NCBI RefSeq assembly: GCF_002806995.1
Contig: NZ_NIHE01000011.1
Span: 22,466-86,465 of the forward strand
Source of the DNA: Confluentibacter lentus
Lineage (GTDB): Bacteria; Bacteroidota; Bacteroidia; Flavobacteriales; Flavobacteriaceae
Reading direction: 5' to 3'
Length of the DNA: 64,000 bases
Positions 46,333-54,099 of the stretch are shown piece after piece. Under the pieces are notes generated by a model that was not told the DNA's origin, did no database searches, and saw only the letters and a program-made list of their open reading frames with translations. Position 1 is the first letter of the stretch; the number at the start of each line of letters is the position of its first letter. A program made the translations under genes and the position numbers.

Positions 46333-47094
46333 ATGTTAATAAATAAATTTGCACTTGTAACAGGTGGCAGTAGAGGTTTAGGGAGGGATATAGCCATTAG
46401 TCTAGCGAAAAAAGACATCAACGTTATAATTACTTATCATTCGAATACCACTGCGGCGAATGAGGTTGTTGCCGAAATCAACAAATTAGGTAAAAAAGCA
46501 AAGGCTTTTCAATTAGATACCAGTAGCACCAAAGGATTTGATGATTTCTTCAGTCAACTTTCCAGCTATTTAATGTCGGAAACAGAAACAAACCGTTTCG
46601 ATTTTTTAATCAATAATGCAGGGACAGGCATTTACCAGAATATCACCGACACTACCGAAGACCAATTGGACGAGATGTACAATGTCCATTTCAAAGGCGT
46701 TTATTTCTTAACCCAAAAAGCCTTGCCGTATTTGAATGATGGTGGTAAAATCATTAATATATCCTCTGGCCTTGTTCGGTATTCATTCCCAAGTGCCTCG
46801 GCTTATGCCTGCATGAAAGGTGCCATAGAAGTATTCACCAGATACTTAGCCAAAGAATTAGCACCAAGAAAAATTGCTGCAAACACAGTTGCGCCAGGTG
46901 CCATTGCAACCGATTTTGGTGGTGGCGAAAACAAAACTAACGCCAAAAAAATAGAGTTCATTTCAGGTTCTACAGCTTTGGGACGTATGGGTCAACCCGA
47001 CGATATTGGAGGCGTGGTTGCTTTTTTATGTACCGAAGATGCCAAATGGATTAATGGGCAACGTATTGAAGTTACTGGTGGTATGATGTTGTAG
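46333..47094 (+). CDS. Short-chain dehydrogenase/reductase (SDR), second copy
   Basis: The 253-residue protein has the same length and closely similar sequence to the SDR at 42467. It has TGGSRGLGRD, NNAGTG, Ser144/Ser145, Tyr158 and Lys162 (YACMK), and the ending WINGQRIEVTGG. The two share long identical stretches, such as KGVYFLTQKALP and FGGGENKTN, so they are recent paralogues. No regulator gene follows directly. The upstream inverted repeat and own terminators imply separate control. Confidence 0.92.
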   Translation: MLINKFALVTGGSRGLGRDIAISLAKKDINVIITYHSNTTAANEVVAEINKLGKKAKAFQLDTSSTKGFDDFFSQLSSYLMSETETNRFDFLINNAGTGIYQNITDTTEDQLDEMYNVHFKGVYFLTQKALPYLNDGGKIINISSGLVRYSFPSASAYACMKGAIEVFTRYLAKELAPRKIAANTVAPGAIATDFGGGENKTNAKKIEFISGSTALGRMGQPDDIGGVVAFLCTEDAKWINGQRIEVTGGMML

Positions 47095-47110
47095 CAAACA
47101 AAATTTAAAA

Positions 47111-47142
47111 AAAACCTTCAACATACATATTGAAGGTTTTTT
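47111..47142 (+). terminator. Terminator after the second SDR
   Basis: AAAACCTTCAA (47111-47121) pairs perfectly with TTGAAGGTTTT (47130-47140), followed by T residues. Confidence 0.9.
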
Positions 47143-47169
47143 ATATACACCTTACCGAAATTTCTACTC

Positions 47170-47177
47170 TACATTTG
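47170..47177 (+). promoter_or_regulatory. Possible -7 element of the Cys-rich membrane protein gene
   Basis: TACATTTG matches TAnnTTTG, with a leader of about 75 bases to the ATG at 47257. The -33 region is inside the preceding terminator T-run and is poor. Confidence 0.3.
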
Positions 47178-47256
47178 TAATTTCTGATAATTAAAATTAG
47201 ATTTACTTAAATTACCTACAAGCAAAAATCTTATTTTAATTAAAACCAACTAACCA

Positions 47257-47934
47257 ATGACCAGAGAAGAACACTTAAAGTTTTGTAAAAAATGTATTTA
47301 CAGGAAGCCCGATATGAAAGTGGGACTTATTTGTAATTTAACAAACGAAATTGCAAATTTCGAAAACGAATGCAGTTCATATCAACTTGATAAAGCCGTT
47401 ATAGAACGTATGGATGATGCCGAAGCCGTTCATCACAGCGACATTTTAAACAAGTTGTCAGAGCGTGACTTGGACAGATTTAAAGCAGAAGAAAATTACC
47501 CTAAAGCCTTAATAGTTGGCTCTGTTGTTGGTCTTTTTGGAGCAATCTTATGGGCATCCATAACCATAGCAACCGAATACCAAATTGGTTTTATGGCCAT
47601 AGCCATAGGAGCTGGTATCGGGTTTTCAATGCGTTATTTTGGCAAAGGCATTGACAATATATTTGGCATTACAGGAGCCGTAATAGCCATATTGTGTTGT
47701 TTATTAGGTAACTTTTTTAGCATGATTGGTTTTGCTGCCAATGCAGAAGGCATGGGTTATTTAGACGTTTTGGCGTTTATTGATTATTCCTTGGTTATCC
47801 CTATTATGGTTGAAGCCTTTAGCCCCATGGATTTATTCTTTTACGCCATAGCGGCCTATGAAGGTTATAAGTTTTCCTTTAGAACCTTTACCGAAAAAGA
47901 ACTTTACGATTTGGAAAACAAGAAGCTATCATAA
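47257..47934 (+). CDS. Membrane protein with N-terminal cysteine cluster
   Basis: The 225-residue protein starts with four cysteines (FCKKCIY, then two at about residues 26 and 40), which could bind a zinc ion. About four hydrophobic segments follow in the range 85-210, including SVVGLFGAILWASITIA and GIGFSMRYFGKG. I recall this architecture as a recurring Flavobacteria hypothetical but know no function. It stands alone between two terminators. Confidence 0.72.
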   Translation: MTREEHLKFCKKCIYRKPDMKVGLICNLTNEIANFENECSSYQLDKAVIERMDDAEAVHHSDILNKLSERDLDRFKAEENYPKALIVGSVVGLFGAILWASITIATEYQIGFMAIAIGAGIGFSMRYFGKGIDNIFGITGAVIAILCCLLGNFFSMIGFAANAEGMGYLDVLAFIDYSLVIPIMVEAFSPMDLFFYAIAAYEGYKFSFRTFTEKELYDLENKKLS

Positions 47935-47968
47935 AATCTTAATAATATTTTTTAAAGTCATATAGAAG

Positions 47969-47998
47969 ACCTCCAATACAAACATTGGAGGTTTTTTT
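47969..47998 (+). terminator. Terminator after the Cys-rich membrane protein gene
   Basis: ACCTCCAAT (47969-47977) pairs perfectly with ATTGGAGGT (47984-47992) around a 6-base loop, followed by T residues. Confidence 0.9.
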
Positions 47999-48069
47999 AT
48001 GTTATTGATTAACAGGTTATTTGTTAAAAACTCTTTATAAGTTTTTACTTTATGCAAGTGGGAAAATTC

Positions 48070-48077
48070 TAAATTTG
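48070..48077 (+). promoter_or_regulatory. Possible -7 element of the NDT/TIR-like gene
   Basis: TAAATTTG matches TAnnTTTG and lies 68 bases upstream of the ATG at 48145. A TTTA at 48049-48052 is 17 bases upstream as a weak -33 candidate. Confidence 0.35.
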
Positions 48078-48144
48078 TTTGAATGAATACATATCATTGA
48101 AGCGATTAATATTATAAATGTTATTTAGAAAAGAAGCATAATAT

Positions 48145-48810
48145 ATGAAGAAGATTTTCCTAAGTAGACCAAATTGGATTCCTGTGAATTGTAAAACCGG
48201 ATTGGATAATTTCTACAATCTTTTAAACTCAAACGATCTGGATCCTCGAACAATCGGCCAATCTGATTATCCAAATGAATCACCACTAGATGAAGTAATA
48301 AAATTAATGCATAAATGTCATGGAACAATTATACTTGGTATTCCACAAATAGAAATCTCTTCTGGACAAATTAAAGAAAATAAGATAATCAATAAAACAA
48401 TATTAGGAACCGAATGGAATCATATCGAAGCTGCTATTGCCCATTCTTTGCAGCAACCAATGTTAATAATTCATGATGAAAGTGTGACAAGAGGTGTTTT
48501 TGATAGAGGTGCGTGCAATACCTATTTACATCGAGTGGATATGACTAATGATTCTTGGGCTATTTCTAAATCAATTTCTGGAGCAATTACAAATTGGAAA
48601 TCTAAACTTAGGGAACCTGAAAGCTTGACTAAATCTAATGTCGTTCTTAAAGATCAGAAAAGAACTTTACAATGGGGAATGTACAAATTTGAAGGAGAGC
48701 AAGGTCTATTTTGTCCAGTCTGCTATAATAAAGAAGGTCTTAAAATGCCATGCTCAAGAATCAACTCTAATTATTATCAATGTCCAAATTGCAATGCCAA
48801 ATTAAGTTAG
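48145..48810 (+). CDS. Nucleoside deoxyribosyltransferase/TIR-like protein with C-terminal zinc ribbon
   Basis: The 221-residue protein has a Rossmann-like N-terminal part (about 1-155): a first strand KIFLSRPNW, a helix SPLDEVIKLMHKCHG leading to the strand TIILGIPQ, and then TEWNHIEAAIAHSLQQPMLI with Glu90 and Glu95, then RGVFDRGA. The Glu-bearing helix followed by a hydrophobic strand resembles the NDT/TIR-type nucleotide-hydrolase fold. The C-terminus has a zinc ribbon, Cys190, Cys193, Cys213 and Cys216 (plus Cys203). It stands alone between a terminator and a convergent gene. I do not recognise a named family; a nucleotide- or NAD-processing effector is inference. Confidence 0.6.
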   Translation: MKKIFLSRPNWIPVNCKTGLDNFYNLLNSNDLDPRTIGQSDYPNESPLDEVIKLMHKCHGTIILGIPQIEISSGQIKENKIINKTILGTEWNHIEAAIAHSLQQPMLIIHDESVTRGVFDRGACNTYLHRVDMTNDSWAISKSISGAITNWKSKLREPESLTKSNVVLKDQKRTLQWGMYKFEGEQGLFCPVCYNKEGLKMPCSRINSNYYQCPNCNAKLS

Positions 48811-48893
48811 CTACTTAAGAATGATGTAAATTCAGATTTCACATAACTAAATCTAATCCATATAGAGAAAATGATAATCTTAATTTCAAAAAC

Positions 48894-50051
48894 CTACTTC
48901 ATATACTTCCCCTTTTTACTCCCCGCATACATTTCAAATTTCACCAAACGGGCTTCCAACTTGGCATTAAACAAATGTATTTTTCTAGAAGGGCGTAAAC
49001 CCACAAACTTTAAGGCTTCTAGGTTGCTGGTAATAAACCACGCATCGGTATTGGGGTAACTTTGCTTTAGGGTGTCGCCAATATTTTTATAAAAGTCTTG
49101 CAAGTCAATGTTTAAACGTTCGCCATAAGGCGGGTTAAAGACCATGTGCAATTTGTTTTCGCCTCCTTTTTGGGTCTTAAAAAAGTCTTCATGTTTCACT
49201 TCAATAAAGTCTTCTAAATTGGCATTCTTAATATTTTCTTTCGCTTTGGCAACAGCACTTGGGGCTTTATCATACCCAGTGATTTTATAATGAAAATCGC
49301 GTGTTTTTTTAAGTAGGGATTCTTCAATTTTTTCAAACAAATCCACATCCCAATCTTGCCAACGCTCAAAAGCAAATTCTTTACGCATTAAGTTTGGCGG
49401 AATGTTGCAGGCTATCATGGCGGCTTCTATCAACATGGTTCCAGAGCCACACATGGGATCCATAAAATCGGTTTGGCCGTCCCAACCAGATAACATAATC
49501 AATCCTGCTGCCAACACCTCGTTGATGGGCGCAATGTTCGTCGCTGTTTTATAACCACGTTTATGCAGCGATTCCCCAGAAGAATCCAACGAAATGGTGC
49601 ATTGTTGCCTATCGATATGCACATTGATTTTTAAGTCGGGAAACTTTAAATCCACATTCGGGCGATCGCCTGTCGTGTCCCTAAACTTATCCACAATGGC
49701 ATCTTTGGTTTTTTGGGCAATGTATAGGGAGTTTGTAAACAATTCGGTGTGGATGGTGGCATCTACCGCTAAAGTGCCTGTAGATTTCATGTAGTTTTCC
49801 CAAGACATAGCGTAGAGCTTATTATATAAATCCTGCTCATTGCTTACCGTAAAGGTTTCTATGGGTTTTAAAATTTTAATAGCGGTACGCAACGCCAAAT
49901 TGGCTTTATACATAAAGCCTTTATCACCCATAAAACTGACACTGCGAATGCCCTTTTTTACATCTTGTGCGCCCAATTGGGTCAATTCATTTGCCAATAG
50001 GTCTTCAAAACCAAATAAGGTTTTGGCTACCATGTTAAAATTATCTTCCAT
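48894..50051 (-). CDS. THUMP-domain 23S rRNA (guanine) methyltransferase, RlmL/YpsC-like
   Basis: The 385-residue protein has an N-terminal THUMP region (about 50-160) and a Rossmann methyltransferase domain with MDPMCGSGTMLIEAAM near residue 196, ITGYDKAPSAVAKAK, and the catalytic motif NPPYGER near residue 307. It resembles the N-terminal half of RlmL, which makes m2G2445 in 23S rRNA, or the monodomain YpsC type. It is divergent from the next methyltransferase. The gap 48811-48893 holds nothing recognised. Confidence 0.9.
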   Translation of the reverse strand: MEDNFNMVAKTLFGFEDLLANELTQLGAQDVKKGIRSVSFMGDKGFMYKANLALRTAIKILKPIETFTVSNEQDLYNKLYAMSWENYMKSTGTLAVDATIHTELFTNSLYIAQKTKDAIVDKFRDTTGDRPNVDLKFPDLKINVHIDRQQCTISLDSSGESLHKRGYKTATNIAPINEVLAAGLIMLSGWDGQTDFMDPMCGSGTMLIEAAMIACNIPPNLMRKEFAFERWQDWDVDLFEKIEESLLKKTRDFHYKITGYDKAPSAVAKAKENIKNANLEDFIEVKHEDFFKTQKGGENKLHMVFNPPYGERLNIDLQDFYKNIGDTLKQSYPNTDAWFITSNLEALKFVGLRPSRKIHLFNAKLEARLVKFEMYAGSKKGKYMK

Positions 50052-50072
50052 TATTTACTTTAAATACATTGC

Positions 50073-50091
50073 AAAAATAATGTAATTTTGT
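50073..50091. promoter_or_regulatory. Divergent -7 elements between two methyltransferase genes
   Basis: On the plus strand TAATTTTG (50084-50091), and on the minus strand TATTTTTG (50073-50080), both match TAnnTTTG and point in opposite directions. The plus-strand element starts transcription near 50097, which excludes the longer reading frame from 50088 and supports the ATG at 50151. Confidence 0.5.
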
Positions 50092-50150
50092 GGCAAACAT
50101 CCTATTTATTGATATTTAAGGTTACGAGTGAAAACCTTCTAAAAAAGTAT

Positions 50151-50882
50151 ATGAGTAAAGACACTTCTAATTGGTTTTCATCTTGGTTTAATACCTCCTA
50201 TTATCATATTTTATACAGGGACCGTAATGATACCGAAGCGCATGCCTTTATGGATACCCTTACCAACTACTTGAATATTCCCGAACAGGGCACCATTTTA
50301 GATTTGGCTTGTGGCAGGGGCCGACACGCCATGTACCTTAATAAAATGGGATATGATGTGACCGGTGTTGACCTATCGGAAAACAATATAAACTATGCCA
50401 AAAAGTTTGAAAATCACCGTTTACGTTTTGATGTGCACGATATGTGCAAACCTTATAAACGGCCATTTGATGCGGTTTTTAATTTGTTTACCAGCTTTGG
50501 TTATTTTGATTTTGATGAAGATAACCTAAACACCATTAAAGCCATCAAAGCTAATTTAAACGAGACGGGATTTGGGGTGATTGATTTTATGAACTGTGAT
50601 GTGGTGATTGAAAACCTAGTACCTGAAGAAACTAAAACCATTGGGCAAATTGATTTTAACCTGAAACGTTATGTTGAAAATGGATATATCATTAAAGATA
50701 TTACCTTTGAAGCGGATGGTGAAGCGCATCACTATCAAGAACGTGTCAAAGCGTTTTCCTTGAAAGATTTTGAAGCGCTTTTCGACCAAGCGGACACCTA
50801 TTTATTGGATGTTTTTGGTGACTATAAATTGAATAAATTTAGACCGCAAACTTCGGAACGTTTGGTAATGATTTTTAAATAG
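50151..50882 (+). CDS. Class I SAM-dependent methyltransferase
   Basis: Starting at MSKDTSNWFSSWF, the protein is 243 residues long. It has the SAM-binding motif LDLACGRGRHAMYLNKMGYD near residue 45, GVDLSENNINYA, and AVFNLFTSFGYF, typical of cytoplasmic class I methyltransferases. The substrate is unknown. The reading frame is open from 50088, but the predicted promoter and homologous N-termini favour 50151. The ZIP transporter follows after 13 bases, so the two are likely one operon. Confidence 0.9.
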   Translation: MSKDTSNWFSSWFNTSYYHILYRDRNDTEAHAFMDTLTNYLNIPEQGTILDLACGRGRHAMYLNKMGYDVTGVDLSENNINYAKKFENHRLRFDVHDMCKPYKRPFDAVFNLFTSFGYFDFDEDNLNTIKAIKANLNETGFGVIDFMNCDVVIENLVPEETKTIGQIDFNLKRYVENGYIIKDITFEADGEAHHYQERVKAFSLKDFEALFDQADTYLLDVFGDYKLNKFRPQTSERLVMIFK

Positions 50883-50895
50883 CCTTTGTAAATTA

Positions 50896-51570
50896 ATGAA
50901 CAACTATCTTTTCCCTATACTGGCAGTTATTTTTGGAGTGGTTCTAGCCATGATTTCCACTAAAAAAAGAATGTTTAACACCAGACTCCTACTCTCTTTT
51001 AGTGGGGCGTTTTTATTGGCCTTAACCTTGTTTGAAATGCTCCCGGAAGTTTACGAGCATTTGAATTCAAGGTCTGCCGGCCTATTTATTATGGGTGGTA
51101 TTTTGCTGCAAATTGTACTGGAATTTTTCTCTAAAGGTGCCGAACACGGTCATATACATGTCCACAAACACGATACGGCTTTTCCGTGGGCATTGTTTAT
51201 AAGTTTGTGCATCCACAGTTTTTTAGAAGGTTTTTCCATACATGACCATAACGATATGGTGTATGGCATATTGATACACAAAATACCGATTGCTACACTT
51301 ATTTCCATGTTTTTGTTACAATCTAACTACAATAAAATACAAATAGCTAGTTTCTTGATTGTCTTTGCATTAATGACTCCTATCGGAACCTTAATTTCAA
51401 ATACCGTTGGTGCTGTTCAAGGCTATACCCACACCATCAATGCATTTGTGATTGGTATCTTTTTTCATATTTCAACCACTATTTTATTTGAAAGTAGCGA
51501 GGGACATAAATTCAATTTATCGAAACTTGTTGCCATTATTTTAGGGGTTGTTATGGCTTATTTGATTTGA
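50896..51570 (+). CDS. ZIP family metal ion transporter
   Basis: The 224-residue protein has about seven hydrophobic segments and a histidine-rich loop (EHGHIHVHKHD near residue 88). The ZIP metal-site signature is in helices 4 and 5: CIHSFLEGFSIHD near residue 103 and ILIHKIPIA near 124. It imports divalent metal, probably zinc or a related ion, from the periplasm. It is 13 bases after the methyltransferase gene. Confidence 0.92.
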   Translation: MNNYLFPILAVIFGVVLAMISTKKRMFNTRLLLSFSGAFLLALTLFEMLPEVYEHLNSRSAGLFIMGGILLQIVLEFFSKGAEHGHIHVHKHDTAFPWALFISLCIHSFLEGFSIHDHNDMVYGILIHKIPIATLISMFLLQSNYNKIQIASFLIVFALMTPIGTLISNTVGAVQGYTHTINAFVIGIFFHISTTILFESSEGHKFNLSKLVAIILGVVMAYLI

Positions 51571-51571
51571 T

Positions 51572-51627
51572 GGGTCTTAGGTCTTGGGTCTTAGCAAGAT
51601 TAACTTTTAACTTTTAACTCTTAACTT
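51572..51627. repeat. Heptamer-like repeats before the DUF4268 gene
   Basis: Degenerate GGTCTTA-type copies (51572-51594) are followed by AACTTTT/AACTCTT copies (51602-51627). The same AACTTTT family occurs in a longer array right after the next gene. Confidence 0.75.
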
Positions 51628-51632
51628 AAAAG

Positions 51633-52061
51633 GTGTTTAGCAAAGAAGAATCGCGCTTATTACGACAAGAATTTTGGACCAGTTTTGGGAAATCGTTTCC
51701 CAGAAAATGGATTTTGTATGACACGAAACTAAAAGGGTTCTCCTTCAAATTTCATTTTGATACGAAGACGGCTTTAGTCGCATTGGATTTGGAAGATGAT
51801 TTAGAAAGCAGAATCAAGTTTTGGGAAAAATTGGTGTCTTTGAAATCCATTTTAATAGATGAATATCTACCTGAAGTTATATTTGAAGAGGAATATATCT
51901 TAGAAAATGGCAAAGAAATCTCTCGGATTTATGTGCTTCTAGACCAAAAAGTATCTATACATAATAAAAATAATTGGCGTGATGTGATGGTTTTTTTTAA
52001 TGAAAAGATGGCTCTTTTTGAAGCGTTTTTTGAAGAGTATCGGGAGGTGATAGAGGATTAA
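51633..52061 (+). CDS. DUF4268 domain protein
   Basis: The 142-residue protein begins FSKEESRLLRQEFWTSFGKS and has WILYDTKLKGFSFKFHF and ALVALDLEDDLESRI, the conserved pattern of DUF4268. Function is unknown; the domain is also found near restriction-like proteins, but no partner is adjacent here. The start is GTG. The gene is bracketed by heptamer repeat arrays on both sides. Confidence 0.85.
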   Translation: MFSKEESRLLRQEFWTSFGKSFPRKWILYDTKLKGFSFKFHFDTKTALVALDLEDDLESRIKFWEKLVSLKSILIDEYLPEVIFEEEYILENGKEISRIYVLLDQKVSIHNKNNWRDVMVFFNEKMALFEAFFEEYREVIED

Positions 52062-52107
52062 GTTTGGCAAGTGCCTGCTGTTAAGTTGTTTGTCGTTTAG
52101 TTGAAGT

Positions 52108-52161
52108 AACTTTTAACTTTTAACTTTTAACTTTTAACTTTTAACTTTTAACTTTTAACTT
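52108..52161. repeat. Heptamer tandem repeat AACTTTT x7.7
   Basis: Seven full exact copies of the unit AACTTTT occupy 52108-52156, and a partial copy runs to 52161, into the stop codon of the GNAT gene on the minus strand. Confidence 0.95.
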
Positions 52162-52651
52162 AAAAAACTTTCTCCATCTCATAATCATCCATCACGAAAC
52201 CGTTACCGATATCCGTAACCATGGATTTCGTTTCTACAAACCCCATCTTTTTATACGCTAGAATAGAGTTCACATTAAATTTATTGACGTTAAGTTTTAT
52301 CTTGGATATGCCTAAGTAATTTGCAAACGCTTCCATAAATTGGATAACTGCTGTGGCAATCTTTTTACCTCTATAACCTTCTAAAATATAAAGCTTTTCT
52401 AAAAATAAAAAATCAGCTTGTTTTTTAATGGCTGTATACCCTACTGGCACCTCATTGTAAGTCATATAAAAAAACAGGGAGCCTTCTTTGGTTTGTTTAT
52501 CGATAGCCGCTACTGAATTAAATTTTTCCAGCATATAGGCTATCTGCTCTAAACTGATAATGGACGGATAATGTTCGTGCCAAATAACGTGAGCTAATTT
52601 TGAAATGCACTCAAAATCGGCTTTAGTAGTGGCTGGTTGAATTTTAATCAT
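52160..52651 (-). CDS. GNAT family N-acetyltransferase
   Basis: The 163-residue protein is a GNAT-fold acetyltransferase with LEKLYILEGYRGKKIATAV near residue 88 as the acetyl-CoA-binding motif A, and NKFNVNSILAYKKMGF near residue 127 as motif B. The acyl acceptor is unknown. Its stop codon lies in the heptamer array. It is 31 bases from the HlyIII gene, on the same strand. Confidence 0.92.
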   Translation of the reverse strand: MIKIQPATTKADFECISKLAHVIWHEHYPSIISLEQIAYMLEKFNSVAAIDKQTKEGSLFFYMTYNEVPVGYTAIKKQADFLFLEKLYILEGYRGKKIATAVIQFMEAFANYLGISKIKLNVNKFNVNSILAYKKMGFVETKSMVTDIGNGFVMDDYEMEKVF

Positions 52652-52682
52652 AACGCACCTGAAGTTTCAAATTAATCATTTT

Positions 52683-53309
52683 CTAAATCACATAAAGGAA
52701 AATCATAAAAAAATGACACACCGCACCTGCCAGAACGAAGAGGTGCCAAATGACATGGTTGAATGGAATCAACTTAATGGCATAAAAAACAATCCCAATG
52801 GTGTATGATAAACCCCCAGCAAATAACCATAAAATACCGTTGCTACCAATGGCTTCAGATAGATTTGTAAAATCGAACACAATAAGCCAGCCCATAACCA
52901 AATATAATAGGGTTGAAAATACTTCAAACCGCCCCGTAAAAAACAACTTTAAAACTACCCCAAATAAAGCGATACCCCAAACTGTATAAAATAAGATCCA
53001 ACCACTACTTTGTTCTAATGTGATTAACAGCACAGGCGTATACGTGCCAGCAATTAAAAAGTAAATACTGATATGATCTATAATCCTGAAAAGATGCCTG
53101 TTTTTTTCGTTTTTAACGGAATGGTATAAGGCAGACGCTGAAAACAGTAAGATGATTGATAAACCATATACAATAACACTAAACAAACTATAATCTGTTT
53201 TGTTGCTATCATAAACTATTAATAAAATCAAAGCACAAATACCCAACAAAGCTCCAGCACCATGAGATATCGCATTGAGTCTTTCCTCGAAATCGGATTG
53301 TATGCGCAT
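52683..53309 (-). CDS. Hemolysin III/PAQR family membrane protein
   Basis: The 208-residue protein has seven hydrophobic segments, with the family start EERLNAISHGAGALLG and the C-terminal HVIWHLFVLAGAVCHFFMI, giving the conserved histidines. Bacterial HlyIII homologues are membrane proteins of uncertain role; the lytic activity reported for one member is not a general function. It follows the DUF4294 gene by 8 bases, so they are probably co-transcribed. Confidence 0.92.
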   Translation of the reverse strand: MRIQSDFEERLNAISHGAGALLGICALILLIVYDSNKTDYSLFSVIVYGLSIILLFSASALYHSVKNEKNRHLFRIIDHISIYFLIAGTYTPVLLITLEQSSGWILFYTVWGIALFGVVLKLFFTGRFEVFSTLLYLVMGWLIVFDFTNLSEAIGSNGILWLFAGGLSYTIGIVFYAIKLIPFNHVIWHLFVLAGAVCHFFMIFLYVI

Positions 53310-53317
53310 GGATTGGT

Positions 53318-53998
53318 TTATTTTGCTTTAGTGACCCATTTTTCGGTTAAATCTGTATAATCAAAGTCTAATTTCGAATCTTGACGTGGCAATAGTCCAC
53401 TATGGAAGCTACGTTGTAAAATATCTTCAATCAAATAATCTTCCTGAACGTTCATAGGATCAAACTCCCGTTTTAAAGAAATATTAAACATGCTAGCCGT
53501 AGTGTTGTACCAAAAGGCCCGCCAACCGTTTCTTAATTCTTTAACAAGGTCGAAAGTCGTTATGCCTGTTTGTCTATGAATGAGTTTTACTAAAATCTGT
53601 CCCTCTGTTCTGGTTAGTTTTTTTAACTCATCCGTAAATTCGCCTTCTATGTATTTTTGGATCATTCGGGTGTAACGCCTTTTTTCGCTGTTTCTTTTTA
53701 ATAATCCCAAGCGTCTATTTAAGGTATCCAATCTTTCAGCAGCTAATATGGCATAAGGGTAGACTTTTAATGTTTTCCGTCTTAAAATCAAATAACGCAT
53801 TCTATCTTCATTACTACCAAAATTAAGATTGTTAAATTTAATCTTGTTAAAAACAACAACCTCATTTAGCTCTACAGTAGGAATAGAATCCCCTTCAAAA
53901 ATAAAATACCCACTAAATATTGAATCATTTACTCCACCATCTATTTGGGCGACAAGTAAAATCGGAAAAAATAACAAAATGTACCTTAAAAAATGCAT
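53318..53998 (-). CDS. Secreted DUF4294 protein
   Basis: The 226-residue protein has a signal peptide (about residues 1-17) and the DUF4294 pattern RMRYLILRRKTLKVYPYAILAAERLD, then LTRTEGQILVKLIHRQTG and FDPMNVQEDYLIEDIL. It is typical of Bacteroidetes and periplasmic or outer-membrane-associated; the function is unknown. It is divergent from the M42 peptidase gene and heads the HlyIII-GNAT group. Confidence 0.82.
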   Translation of the reverse strand: MHFLRYILLFFPILLVAQIDGGVNDSIFSGYFIFEGDSIPTVELNEVVVFNKIKFNNLNFGSNEDRMRYLILRRKTLKVYPYAILAAERLDTLNRRLGLLKRNSEKRRYTRMIQKYIEGEFTDELKKLTRTEGQILVKLIHRQTGITTFDLVKELRNGWRAFWYNTTASMFNISLKREFDPMNVQEDYLIEDILQRSFHSGLLPRQDSKLDFDYTDLTEKWVTKAK

Positions 53999-54099
53999 CT
54001 ATAAATGTATTGGAGCCACCATACACAAAATTAATAATTTACATTCTGTAAAACATTCTTTTTGTATTTATATTATTATTTTAGTGCAAAATTTTATAC

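Noticed and set aside
50088..50150. Longer N-terminus for the class I methyltransferase
   Set aside because: A promoter -7 box lies over it and the added residues do not fit homologues; start set to 50151.
51572..52161. CRISPR-like array
   Set aside because: The repeat is a plain 7-bp tandem with no spacers and no cas genes.
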